This document shows, piece after piece, positions 44,221 through 56,700 of a DNA stretch of 64,000 nucleotides. The notes below the pieces were generated by a model. The model did not search any database. It saw only the letters and a list, made by a program, of their open reading frames with translations, and was not told the origin of the DNA. Source of the stretch: Tetracentron sinense. Lineage: Eukaryota; Streptophyta; Magnoliopsida; Trochodendrales; Trochodendraceae. Position numbers and translations under genes: made by a program. The stretch spans positions 29,396,441 to 29,460,440 of the forward strand of contig CM026568.1 in NCBI GenBank assembly GCA_015143295.1, in the 5' to 3' direction. The number at the start of each line of letters is the position of its first letter. The first letter of the stretch is position 1.

Positions 44221-46485
44221 AAGTATAAACACACACACACACACACACAGATACATATCTATGTCATTCACATCTGATAATAATGACACTGTTTATTTTG
44301 TCTTATTCTATTTTATTGTGTGTATTCTTGAAATTTGTCCATTTTAATTTTTCGTATATGCGCACACAACTTTATCGTGCTGCTATTTGTGCCGCATTGT
44401 CGGTCCCAAGCCCGGATAAAGGAGGAGAGCTACATCAGGTCAGCAGCCAGTGTAAAAAAACCCCACCGAATCCTGTGACGACGTAACATACACACAAACT
44501 TGCAAACTTATCCATAATACAGCAACAAAGACAGACAGAGTATTTAGCAAAACTGAACTGAAGTATTGAAGTAGGATTTTATCCTATTCTTATATCTTGA
44601 TTAGTAAAATTAGATCCAAACTAAACAACAACATCACTTAAGCATCTCTAAGTAGGCTCAGAACATGTTTTGCACATTACTGGACATGCTTTAACCCACA
44701 TACAGGGCACGCTGTTTCCATGAAATCTCTTCCAATGCATGTCTTCCTTGTCTCCGTTTCCTGGATAGAGTTTCACTGTTTATATAATGGCTTATAAGAG
44801 CAAAAGAGTGGTTGGTGGTCTTGATTTGAGACTTTGACTATTTTGTATGCACTTGAAGACAACAATGCTGAATTTTCAGAGTTTTAAAATGATGTTCATT
44901 TCCTAATGTGATAATATAAGATGGTAACGTTTATTGCGACAACAAGAATGCATTGACAGAAGAACCATGCGTCGGCTGAAATTAATTTTTCTAAAATTAT
45001 AGAAATTAAAGAAGGGAAGTAGCATTACTGAATCAATATTAAAATGAAAGTAAAAGAGAAAAAAGAGAATTAGACGACTAGATGGGGCATACTTCGACAT
45101 CTGTGACCACAGTTCCATCAGACTGGATTGCATGAATTCTCCCCATAACCTACACAAGAAATATAAACATTGTCATGATATGGCAGAAATAAATTATGGG
45201 AAAGTTCTAAACGTTTGTTTTAATTTTCCCTTATAACTATATTGCTTTAGTGACACATTGCTCAGCAATGCAAAAATTTTCTTGGAACCACCGTTTTCTG
45301 GATCTCATCAACCATAGAGAAGTAAAAAAAAACAATAAAATTCCAAACAAAGAGTGAAGATAGAATCATTCCCCAAACTTATTTATTATTATAACCCAGC
45401 CATGTCTGTTGTAAACTGACAGGCTCATTAGGCACATCCGGGAAATGCTGCATGTCGTGAAATTGAGGTAAAGTCCCAATGTGAGGCCAACAACAACATC
45501 TTTTAGAAAAGAACCATATGGAAACCTAATAGCTATCATACTGAGATATGCCCGAAATGAAAATAAATAACTATATATATATATATATAGATTAATTAGT
45601 AGATGTCTTAAAAGGCGGTTTTCCATTCATCCCCCGGTCGGATTCAAATCTGATGATAAGCACTTCACAGATCAATCTACGATAACAAACGCAACCCAAG
45701 AAAAACTTGAAAATCGACAGAAAACAAAATCAAAATTTGATACAAAATCAATCACTCAAACTCATTTTTGTCAAAATTAAGTACTCTTTACCTATTTTAA
45801 AATGTGTATACGAACGAATCAGCTAAAACACGGAGAAAATGTGTATAACAATGGCTATCCTAGAACAATTATCCAAATTGCTTAACAACATACAGTTTCG
45901 TAATCAAGGCCTTGATTCTGCTCCGGAGAGTACTCATCTGAACTTATGTCCACAAACTCGATAGCTCCATAGAGCTTATTCCTCTCTCTAAGCATGTTGA
46001 CCTGCAAATACATATAACAAAGAATTCGACTCCATGAATAACAATAAATACAGAAATCAAAACAAGAAATATAATTCAACATGAATCAGAAAAGCAGGAT
46101 AGACCTCGCGCATGCAAAGAGGGCAATCTCCGTCGTAAAGCATTTTAATCTTCCAATTTTGAGATAATTGTTCATCTTCTTTCTTAGAATTAGTAGAAGT
46201 TTTCAGGTCCGATGTAGTATCGTGTATTGCGCGAACTCGGAAATTCAAAGCTGATAGAAAGGGAAAGAGAAAATGTATAGAATCAGATATTGCGATCCAG
46301 AGGCACAAATTATCCAGAAATGAAGAACACTGAGAAAAGAGATTACCGGTTTGGTTACGGGGATGTGAAAAGATGGGAAGAGGAAGTGCAGCGGAATCGC
46401 GAAATCTGAATCTGAAGTGGTGAGATGCAGAAAGAATAGAGGAATTTCGTTGTCTTCCGATACAAGCAACAGCTCTCAACGCCAT
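40968..46485 (-). CDS. DCC (DUF393) thiol-disulfide oxidoreductase, organelle-targeted
   Basis: Thioredoxin-fold-like protein defined by the YDGDCPLC motif (CxxC at Cys89/Cys92). Exons in gene order: 46347-46485, 46105-46250, 45894-46001, 45093-45149, 43575-43640, 43372-43432, 42546-42592, 40968-41006; every junction is GT-AG and in phase; 220 residues ending SKACKM. The N-terminal 45 residues are Arg/Ser-rich without acidic residues until Asp30, as in a plastid or mitochondrial transit peptide. The later part (GRIHAIQSDGTVVT, GLGWVYAITKYEP, VYGVWAKYRMQITGRPPL) is the conserved DCC body. Plant DCC proteins include a mitochondrial DCC1 linked to redox control; which paralogue this is cannot be decided here. 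Intron 1 (96 bp) is stop-free and a multiple of three, so its retention would add 32 residues. Introns hold a LINE tail, an RTE-like fragment (TGTCGGTCCCAAGCCCGGAT near 44398) and microsatellites. Confidence 0.9.
41492..41584. repeat. 31-bp tandem repeat, about three units
   Basis: AGATCAGCCTTCA starts at 41492, 41523 and 41554, each followed by a T run and CATCAGTA. The array lies in the last intron of the DCC gene. Confidence 0.9.
42416..42533 (+). mobile_element. 5'-truncated LINE tail with 11-bp target duplication at a splice donor
   Basis: A 118-bp piece ends TTTGATTACCGATC followed by about 10 A, typical of plant L1-type LINE 3' ends. Flanks AAGTATGCATA at 42405-42415 and 42534-42544 are identical. 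The right duplication starts at the second base of intron 7 of the DCC gene (minus strand). Confidence 0.85.
44179..44250. repeat. (TG)n(TA)n...(AC)n compound microsatellite
   Basis: A TG run, then TA run, then AAGTATAA, then AC run. The TG and AC blocks are complementary, so a single strand can fold into a long hairpin. It lies in an intron of the DCC gene. Confidence 0.85.
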
Positions 46486-47249
46486 TTTTAATTTTGGTTG
46501 CTGTTTCCGAATGGGGTTCGTTGGTTTTCTTCTTTTCATTTTACTGTTTCAAACCGCTCCACAATTGCGCGGCGCCGTGGCCGCTGTGCGTTCACGCAAA
46601 TTTTGTGTACCGCAAAATTTTCTTTTTCTAGGTATATGTGGATTTAAGAAATTAATCTACATGTCAAGTTGTAATTTGAATTAGGTAAGTTAAGCACCTA
46701 CCTTTTTGCAAATTACCCTTGTATTCGAGCCCAGCTTAACCAAGTTGGGTCGAGATCAAGCTCGGCTTGAACTGCTTCAAGCCAAACTCAAGCTTGACAC
46801 AAGCTCGATAGCTTGAGCTTAAATTGATTCAAGTTCGAGCTGAACTCGGTTTGGTTCAAGATCGACTTGACTTATTAAAAATATATTTTTAAATAATATA
46901 TTATTATTATATAAATAATAATTATATATTAGTTTATATAATATTCACGTTGAATTGAGTTGAACCGAATCAAACAGACTTTGGCTTGAGCTTAGTTTAA
47001 ACACATTTCAAGTTAAGAAAAATAGTTGAGCTCGAATTGATCGAGCCAAATATTCATGCTTGAACTCTGCTTTATCGGGCCAAGCCGAGTTTAAGTTGGC
47101 TCGACTTGATACACTCCTATACCCCTTAATTTTTTTTTAGTGGCGAGGAGATATTGAGCGTATCCACAGGATTAGTCCACACCCAAATCGGTATGTAATA
47201 TGTACACCTGAGTAATAAAAAAAAGCCTGTTGCACTTATCATAAAATAT

Positions 47250-47590
47250 TAGTTTTTTTTTTAAATTTGTGACGTGGGTGTCCTGGCCTCGCCTCTTTAA
47301 GCACTTTAACTAATTCCCGGCCCGTGCAGACCCCAACCACACAAACCAAGTAAATTGGGGATAAAACTCTAATGCTATGTTTGGTTGTCGAGAAAATAGG
47401 CGAAAATATGGAAAAGAAAATAAAATTTTGAATTTATAATACAATTTTTAATTGTGTTTTGTCCAATTTTCTTTTCTTTTTTATTTTTTTCTTATTTTCT
47501 CGGCAACCAAACATAGGGTAAGAGTGGCCAACAGGTAAGGGAATCGAACTCAAGACCTCCGGTCCTGGCCAGCCAAGCAACCCCCTTGGT
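47250..47590 (-). mobile_element. tRNA-derived SINE, interrupted by a MITE
   Basis: On the minus strand the head has box A-like GGTTGCTTGGCTGGCC and box B GAGTTCGATTCC. The tail side ends in ACGTCACAAATTT plus about 10 A (poly-T on plus at 47253-47262). The body is split by the element at 47373-47518. The target duplication is unclear. Confidence 0.65.
47373..47518. mobile_element. PIF/Harbinger (Tourist-like) MITE, 146 bp
   Basis: Ends CTATGTTTGGTTGTCGAGAA and TTCTCGGCAACCAAACATAG are inverted repeats. It is flanked by TAA at 47370-47372 and TAA at 47519-47521, the trinucleotide duplication of this superfamily. It is inserted inside the SINE at 47250-47590. Confidence 0.85.
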
Positions 47591-47727
47591 TAAAATTTTT
47601 AACCAAACAAATTAGTTTATTTTAATTAGCTTAAAAGAAGTGATAATCGGTCTACCATTCTGCTGCTGATCTCTATTCACCAGAGCTAATCTTTTGCCTT
47701 TCCCTTCAATCCAGCTCCGATTTTGCA

Positions 47728-50700
47728 ATGGCTTTCTTTTTGAATAAAACTACCATGTTTTCTGGCTTCAAATCTCATTCTCAGGTCTTTCTCTCTCTCT
47801 TTTTGCTGTGTGTTCTTCGTAATATATTCATCATCCATCATTCATTCACTGATTTTCTTTTCTTATTGCTTTTATAAATTTTTACCGTTTCTTTCAATTG
47901 ATATTCAGCAGAAGACGGAGGATCCATTTCTTTTATCGCGTCGTGGGCTCCACATCGAACCAGGTTCTCGCGAGAAAGCTGTGAGTATTTCTTCTTTTTC
48001 GCTCTCTTAGGGTTTCACTATAACTCTAATAACCAGCCATTCATTTATATAAGTTGTGCTCTTTGCATGATCACGATGCGCTGTGTCATTAATTGATAGA
48101 TCCTTCTTCGTCCTTCAAGTAATATAGGAAATCAAAAAATTCTTAGCGGAAACTCCAAAAATGAAAAAAATCCAAAAGAAAAATCTCACACTTTGAGGCA
48201 AAGTCCGAGAATTCCCATACTCCCAATTATTAGTTATTGCCATCATTATAAACTAGCAAACACCCCGTGCTATGCACGGGTGGTAAAGATTAATAATGAT
48301 AAACATAAATAAAGAATGATAAATGTACATGGATACAACAAAAGAACTAAAAACTACAGTATAAGTAATAAGAAGGAAATTTAAGCAAATCGAAGTTGAA
48401 GTTTGACTTCACACCAACATCCAAACAATGAAAAAAGAAAAATGTTGACATAATTTGTATAATCAACATCAATGCAATCTAGATAGACTAATTGATTTAA
48501 TACATGCAAATACCACCCTAAAAAAATTCAACCTCATCTCCTACTTAATCTGCATTAAATTAAAACAGATGATCTGCCGCAACAGAGTTGAGCTTTCAAG
48601 CTTCCATGATCCTTTAGAAAAACCTTTCTTTTAATATCCTAATAGTCTAATAGCTAGAACAAGGTGAGTTTCCATGCCCTGCAAAGGCTGATGTATGCTC
48701 GGCAGACTTCTAGATGTTGTTTGAATAACAAAAGGTTTATAGGTTTGATCTCTTGTCGGTTGAAGAGCCACTTGACTTTTCTGAGGAGTTCCCTCAACCT
48801 TAATAGGAGTATGATGTGGCACCTTGTTTTCTTGGCCAGCTTTGACAACTGAGGTAGATTGAAGTTGTAGGGACCAAGATGGAGCTTTCTCTAGTGGATG
48901 ATCACTATAAGAATTTGCTGCACATAAATGATCTATATAATCATTTAAGACATCTCACTAAGAAAACACAGCAATGAATAAACTAATGGAAGGAAGATGA
49001 AGACCTAAACAGCTGAACTTCCTAGGCATTGATGAAAAATATTTGCAAAAACATAACCATGTTAGATGCCATGCCATTATACCATTGAATACAGGCAAAA
49101 ATATAAGCCTAAGATAGATGTGTGACATGTGATATCGATTATTGAATATTCACCATAATTCTTCCTGGCCTATTCCATACTAATGCAATCAAGCAAATAA
49201 TTAGGCATATTTTATCCAGCTAACTTTAGGTGAGGGTGAGACCCAGTACAATTGGTAGACTCATCTCCTTAGGCAATAGCCTACCTTCTAGTGGGTTATA
49301 CTCTTTGCATGTGCATGACATGTATGACTATGCTCTCGGTAGGTTGTCTGTATCCTACCCTTTAGGATAATCTCAAATTGATTACACATACATAACAAAC
49401 ACTGAGAAATCTTAGATAATAAGTGCACGATGGAAGTTAACCTTCCACCTTACTTTGTACTTGAAAAAAGGAAAACAGACGACACCTCGAACTTGCAATG
49501 CGAAAGCACGCCCATTTGATCTTCCATCCAATCTGAAATGTGTTTTTTCCATTATAGGCAATGCTAAAGAATAAAAATCTCTTACCAAGTGACTGCTAGA
49601 TAATCCACTGGAGACCATGGCTAATTGTACTTCATTGATGGGAAACTGATTCAATGGTATTGTAGAAGTTACGGCAGAAACATGAACTACATATGAAGCA
49701 GGTTGAAAGCATCCAGAGGACACTGAAGTGGTCAAAAGGGCTATTAAGAAAATTAATTAACGAAAAAATGAAAAGCAATCCAGAATGATGGGTTTTATTA
49801 GGATAATCCTCACCAGTAATCACACATTCATTTTAAACTATTAGGATAATCCTCACAGTAAGAGCATCATCATAATCCCTTACCACTTAGTAGAGGGTAT
49901 AGCATCTCAGAAAGTATATGAGTTACTTTCAATAAATGTGACTTGAAGTAGTTCCAGAAAGCAATAAACATATCTTGTAAATGTTCCTAATCATTCATAA
50001 CTTCAACAGTATAACCAAATGACCCTCTAACCATGTAACCAGTAGTAAATAACATCCTGAATTGCCCCAGAATAGGCCATCTGATTGAAATACTACTTGA
50101 ATCAAAAACAAAAACTATAGCATGAATAAGTACAGCCAAATTCGAACATCATCCAAAACATAAACCAATTTGAAAAAATATATAGAGAATATAAAGCATT
50201 TCTGTGTGATATAGCGAACCTCTAATGTGCCTCACAAACAATTAGTTGCCTCAATATAGGCCCTTCCATTGAATTCATGCTTGAATTTTACAAATTATAC
50301 ATCGTGAAACAAAAACAAAAGCCTACAACATGAATAAGGATAGCCAAATACAAATATCCTCTAAAACATAAACCAATTTAAGAAAAGATCCAGCGAATTA
50401 GTTTTGAGGGATGTAGCAAACCTTTAATATTCCCCCACAAACATTTGGGTGAGAGACATTGTGTTTTGCATAGCCAAAATCGGCCACATTGTTCCCACTT
50501 CTGGGATCTTGGGGCCTCGTAAGTTTTAACACCAGCAGCCACTTCTATAACTGTATATAATCCATCTTTAGTACCCCTAATTTACACCTTTATTGCTTAT
50601 TTTGTTTCTTGCTCCAAGTTATCATTCAAATTATAAGTTCATATAACATAAGCAGTAGAAAAGCTAATTCTAAATGGTGTATTAAATATAACATGCAATT

Positions 50701-53700
50701 AATTTTATATGACAAATGTAATATAGAAGATTCTATCTGATCTTCATCCCCAACTTTCTGAGACCACTACTACCCTTATGATCTCACTTCTGAATCCACA
50801 AATTTTTGCTTTGTGCAACTAAAGAGAACGGCCAAACCCATGCATAGCTGAGCAATACGTGCATCAAGACAAGAAGAGGGGAATAATACATTTCCCTGCA
50901 TGTGTGGTACATGTAGACACAACTGGTCTTTCCTGCCGGTAAACTTCTAGGTTAATGTTTTTGGGTAACTTAAACCCCCTGAAATATTGACTTCTACCTA
51001 TAATGTAGGTTATATTTTCAGGCAGGTCAGAAGAACATTATAGATCAGACAGAAAAAGACAAAAATTTTACACCTAAAAGAAAACAAATCAATAATGCAT
51101 AAACATACTCTCCAATAATTAAGGTGAACTGCGTCCATCTGCGATGTCATGAATCTATTGCTCGGTCCATCACCACCTTCAAGTAACCCTACAGATACAT
51201 GGTTGAAAATCTTGAAGGAAATATAATCCAATAGTGAAAGCTAAGAACGCCTTAAAACCAGGTTTTGACAACATAAACAGATTATCAAATAGGTTATATG
51301 CATGCAAGAAAATCTGTTGCTTGATTTATTAGTGTTGCCAAGTAGGAATTATAGCCAATCAATACCCCAGTCAGAAGAAAAGATTGAGCTTTTAACAAAC
51401 TGAGAATTACTGAAATAAGAAAATAACCAACGTACAATCCTAGAGAAGAGAAACGAACATACCTTCTTGATATTTTCATATGGGCCGAGGTGGAAAGGAT
51501 TTCACCACTGTATGAGGGATAAAAGTGAGGAAGACTCTTCGACCTTTTTACAAGTACTCTCTTCCCTTCTCTCCTTTCGAAGCTAATCTCTCACTATCTT
51601 CTTTCAAATCTCAAAAAATGGAAAAATGCTTTGTGGGGGAAGATGGAGGGCGAGAGGAAATGGAGAGTTGTTCTACCGGATTGGAGAAACAAATCAGGGA
51701 GAAGAAAATGTGGAATAAATGAGAAAGGGGGCTTGTTGGGGAGACTAATATGGAAGAGAGATGAAGAGGGTTTAGGTTGGGGGAGATGAATGAGGAGAAA
51801 GGAAAGGGTAGATGAATGGGTTCAGGTGAGACGTGGGGAGATGAACGAGGAAGATGAATGGGTTCTAGTGAACGTGCTGGTTTGGTTAAAGGCCTTAGTG
51901 GAGCCCACAAAGTAATAATATGGGATTATAAATGTAAGAGCCACGTGGCCAAAACTTGGAACTAAAATAAGAGAATTTGAGGCTATCCACGTGGATACCA
52001 ACCGCTATATAGTAGTAGTATAGATAAGTTAAATCCAAATTGCGCTGTCTATTTGATTTCTTGTTTCTTGTCCACTAGTAGTTGTCTAGAATCTCACTTT
52101 TAATACTGGAAAACTGTAACGGAATGATAGTTTGGCTTTCGTAAAATCTTTCTAGATGGGGACATTTTTCTCATATATGTAATGTATTGCTTAAGAAATT
52201 AGCGATTTGCCATCGTCTATGCAGCGGTTTCTTGATCTTTGGTACTATAGTTTATACCACATATTCTAATTTTAACTCTTTTTTTTTTTTGGGGGGGGGG
52301 GGGGGGGGCAATAAAGAAAGAATATACTCAAAGGAGAGAAATTTACAAAACAGTCACCAAATGATTGTTGTCTATTAAGGGTCCATTCTTTTGCGGAGAC
52401 TTAAAAGTCCGGCACTTTATAAGTTTTGTCACTGGATGCATTGTCTTTTGAGAATTAAATTAATTGCGCTTTTCATCTATTGAGTTGCAATTCCTGTAAG
52501 ACTTCAAATGCATCAAAATGAATGATTTCAAATCTCATAAAAAATTATTAGACTTGAAATCTCATGATTGTAAGAATTAATCTTGTTAGAAATCTTGACA
52601 ATGTAACTCAAACTTTCTAACAAGTAACAACTACCATGATGAAGTGCAAAGTGTCAAGCTTTATAAGTCTAAGCAAAGAATGGATCCTTATAGTTTTGCT
52701 ATTATAATTAGTAAGCCATTTTATCACCATGTGCTTCATTTTTGAGATAAAAAACACCAAATTATAAAGAGATTTTTGCGAAAAAATATGATATTGATAG
52801 ATGCTAACCAATTCATTGTACTCTACTTCCCTTGCGAGGCAAAGCACAAACATATGTTGCATCCTACATGTGGATTATATTCCATACCTGTTTAATACTT
52901 GCCTTAATGTGGGTAATGGGGAGCATTTCAGTTTTTGGAATGATCATTAGTGCGGTCAATCCACTCTTGAGCAGGCCTTTAGCAACCTTTTATCTCCTCG
53001 CATCCAACAAGGAGGCCTCGATAGCCATTAGAGTGGCGGGATGGGGCATCGGTCTGGATTCCCAAACTAAGGATTAATTATTCGATTGAGAAGTTCAGGA
53101 TCTTCTAGGGTTATTATCTATCCTCCAACAGGTTACCCTCTTCCCTCTCACCTCTCATTAGAGATAGTCAGGTTTGGTCCCTAGACAACAAAGAGTGGTT
53201 CTCAATGAGATCCTTTATGCACGTCTTGCAATTTGGGCCTATTCTACTTTTTCCTCATCAAGCTGTGTGGTTCCCGTCGATGCCTTCCAATGTATTTTTT
53301 TCCTTGTGGACAACGGTTTAGATAAAATTCTAATGTGTGATCATCTCATGCATAGAGGATGGTTCCTAACTGATAGGTGTTTCACAGTGTTTTAAAACCC
53401 GAAAACTCGACTCGACTCGGAAACTTGCCGAGTAGAGTTAACTCGGAAACTCGGGCAAAACTCGTCCGAGTAATGACACCTAAAACTCGGACATATATAA
53501 TATTTTTTCTAATAATATCTATGGTATAGATTCAAAATTAATGATAAACCATGCCTAAAATAAGATATATAATTCAATATATACTAAACATCCCTCTTTT
53601 GTTTTGTATTTATACTTAAAAATTGATTGAGGTGTGTTAAAAAAAAGAAAAAAAACATAATTTAGTCAATCGGATAGGCAGTTTACTCGATTTTTAGTTT

Positions 53701-56700
53701 TTTTAAAAAAAGTGCAAAAACTCGGACGAGTCGGGGCGAGTTTCTGTCAAAACTGAGTTTTTGTTGAAACTCGACTCGAAACTTGACCAAGGCGAGTCGA
53801 CTCGGCCGAGTTTCGAGTCGACTCGGCAAGTTTTAAAACTATGAAGAACAGAACCAAAACACTTGTTTTATCCAGTGTTTTAAAACTCAAAAACTCGACT
53901 CGACTCGACTCGAAAACTTGCTGAATAGAGTCAACTCGGAATCTTGGGCAAAACTCGTCCGAGTAATGACACTTAAAACTCGGAAATATATAATATTTTT
54001 CTAATATTATATATATGGTATAAATTCAAAATTAATGATAAACCATTACTAAAATGAGATATATAATTCAATACAATTTATCAGTTATCAACCATAAATA
54101 AGAATAACCATTCACTCTAAAAAAAATAGAACTGAAATTGAAAAAAAAATTCATAACAATTTACAATTTCAGATTTACAATTTACAATTTCAAGAGAATA
54201 ATGAAGCCATCAACTATGCATTATGATTTACAATAGTAATTAATCAGATTACAAGTCTAATTGCAGGTCTATTAAACAAAATTCATACAAAATATTGATA
54301 ACAAATTCATACAAAGTAAAGATTATAAATTATGATTTTCAATTAAGAATTATTATTTTCAATTTATTAAACAAAATTCATAACTAATTATTTATGCTTT
54401 TATTCTAATTGCAGGTTTCTATAATTGCAATTGGAGGTATATACCGATAAAAAAATACAGGTTTCTATGAAGAAGTCCAAAAAAAATGCAGGTTTCTATG
54501 AAAACGTGAACATAACAAAACCTGACGCAACGTGGTGGTGGCAACGAGTATCAAACCATGGCTAATTCGTTTGAAAAAAAAAAAATCACCACTACGTCTG
54601 GAAAAAAATGGACCATGGCCAGCTTGTTTGGTGCGCTAACCACTAGCACTCATTTCCGAAAAGAGGAAGAGAGAAAGAGGGAAGAGAGGAGACGAGAGAG
54701 ATTTCAGTTTTACCTCTTAGTGCGCTAGCCGCTAGCACTCCTCTCCGAAATAAAGGGTTTCTTCTTTTCCTCTACTGTAAGTATCCTATACTAGAAAAAA
54801 TGAAATGAAAAGAAGTTGATGAAAATGTGAAAGAAAAGAAAAGAAAAGAAGAGAGAAGAACAAAGAAGTTCTCAGAAAAGGAAGAGATAATAGAGAGAGA
54901 GAGGAAAGAGAGGAAAGAGACTCACCGGCACTATTGATCGCCGACACTGCTGATCACCGGCCACTGTAGATTGTCAGCAGGAGCTTCTCGGTTGAGAGGG
55001 TGGGGCTGTGGGGTTTGGGAGATTTTTGTGCCCTAGAAAAGAAGAGAGAAGAAAAGAGAAGTTCTCAGAAAGGGAAGAGATAATAGAGAGAGAGGAGAGA
55101 GAGGAAAGATACTCTCTAGCATTGTTGATCGCCGACACTGTTGATCACCGGCCACTGTAGATCGCCGGCAGGAGCTTCTCGGATGAGAGGGTGGGACTGT
55201 GGGGTTTGGGTGATTTTCGTACCCTAACCCCACCCCCTGTTTACGTTTCGTTTATATAGGGTTTAAAAAAAAAACTTATCTGGGCGCATCACTGGGTCGG
55301 GTTGCCGCGCCCGTTTAAAACTAAAAATCGATATCCACTACTCGAGCGAGTCACACGGTTCAGGCGAGTCGAGTTGACTCGAGCGAGTCGACCGCATAAC
55401 TCATTAAAAAACGGCATTTTCGAGTTTTTAGCCAAACCCGACCCGAACCGAGTCGACTCGGCCGAGTTTCGGGTCGACCCGGCGAGTTTTAAAACAGAGG
55501 TGTTTCATGTGCCTTTCAGCAGAGGAGTCTGTTGATCACTCATTATTGCATTGTCCGATTGCGAGAGAGAGTTGGTCGTATTTCATTTCTCATTTTCTTA
55601 TCCCTTGGACCTTACCTAGATCCTTGTAAAGCTTCTTATCTTGTTGGCTTTCAGTACCTATTCCGGATCCAGTGGGAGTAGTTTGGTGTTTCCTCCCAGG
55701 GGCGGTAGCATAGGCCTTATAGCATGAGAGAAACAAGAGGGTGTTTGAAGACACAACCTAGACCACACCCCGTATACAGGAGCGTGTTAGATTTCTTATA
55801 TCAGCTTGGGGATCTGTTCAGGCAAGGGTGGAGACCCTTGGGGGACCACTTTTGTCTGATAGACCATAGTACTATTTTATTTTATGTTGCCTTTTTCTTT
55901 CTTTTGTTATGTTCTCGTGGTTCACTATTGGTGAACCTCGTGCTGTGAAGCTCTCTCTCTCTCTTATTATTTTTATACATCATGCTTAGTTGCTTACCGA
56001 TTAAAAATATATATCATTCCAAGGGCATAGAAATAAAGATTGCTGAAACTGATACGTACGGTGAAGGCCTGTACGATATTTATACTGATACGTAATTTAT
56101 TGAGGGATGAATCTGACTCGTCCAAAACCAATACGTATCGGTAGGACTTGCCCAATACCGCAATACGTATCGGTTTTGGTAGGACTCGTTCGACAACTCA
56201 CTTATAAAAGCCCTGATTTATAAATATCTTCTGATACATATTGGTATCTCCCGATACATTGAATTTAATTCTTTAAAACTAAACTGCATTATATGTATTG
56301 GCGATACGTATTGGTTTCGGTTGCCCTGAAACCCGTATTTAAATCCTCGCTCCAAGGTACACGTCCCCAAGGTCAACATGCTAAGATGTCAATAAGCAAT
56401 TTGCTAAAGATTTCATGAGATTGATTCTTTGCGGACACATAACTATACTAGTTTTACCTTCAACCTTCTCGTGGATAAAGTGATGGTCAAACTTTATAGA
56501 TACCAGTTTTAGATGTATTCAGGCACTTGGCTGTCATGAAAGAATTGATAGATCCAGGCAGAAAAACCATATAGTGTAAAAGAGGATGCATCTAGGTAAT
56601 TTCTGTTGCTGTAAGGAGGCAATGCAATCTGGCATCTTCCCCACCGGAATCCTGACTCTCGAGTTGCATGAGTTCTCAAGTTGATACATGTCAGACTTTT

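Larger units (their letters stand above)
46486..47727. other. Divergent intergenic region between DCC and SDH7-type genes
   Basis: It serves both 5' ends. 46720-47120 is an AGCTTGAGCTCGG-type repeat with an AT-rich core and inverted ends (GTATTCGAGCC / GGCTCGACTTGATACACTC). 47130-47190 is a short element tail after a T run. 47250-47590 is a SINE broken by a MITE. Core promoters are not obvious; GCGGCGCC sequence just upstream of the DCC start suggests a GC-rich TATA-less promoter. Confidence 0.5.

Noticed and set aside
46057-46539. 160-codon minus-strand frame taken as one exon
   Set aside because: It runs through a probable 96-nt intron and past the donor at 46104, and begins upstream of the better ATG at 46485.
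53174-53395. 73-codon plus-strand frame
   Set aside because: It is the LINE zf-RVT start running into an inserted transposon, not a gene.
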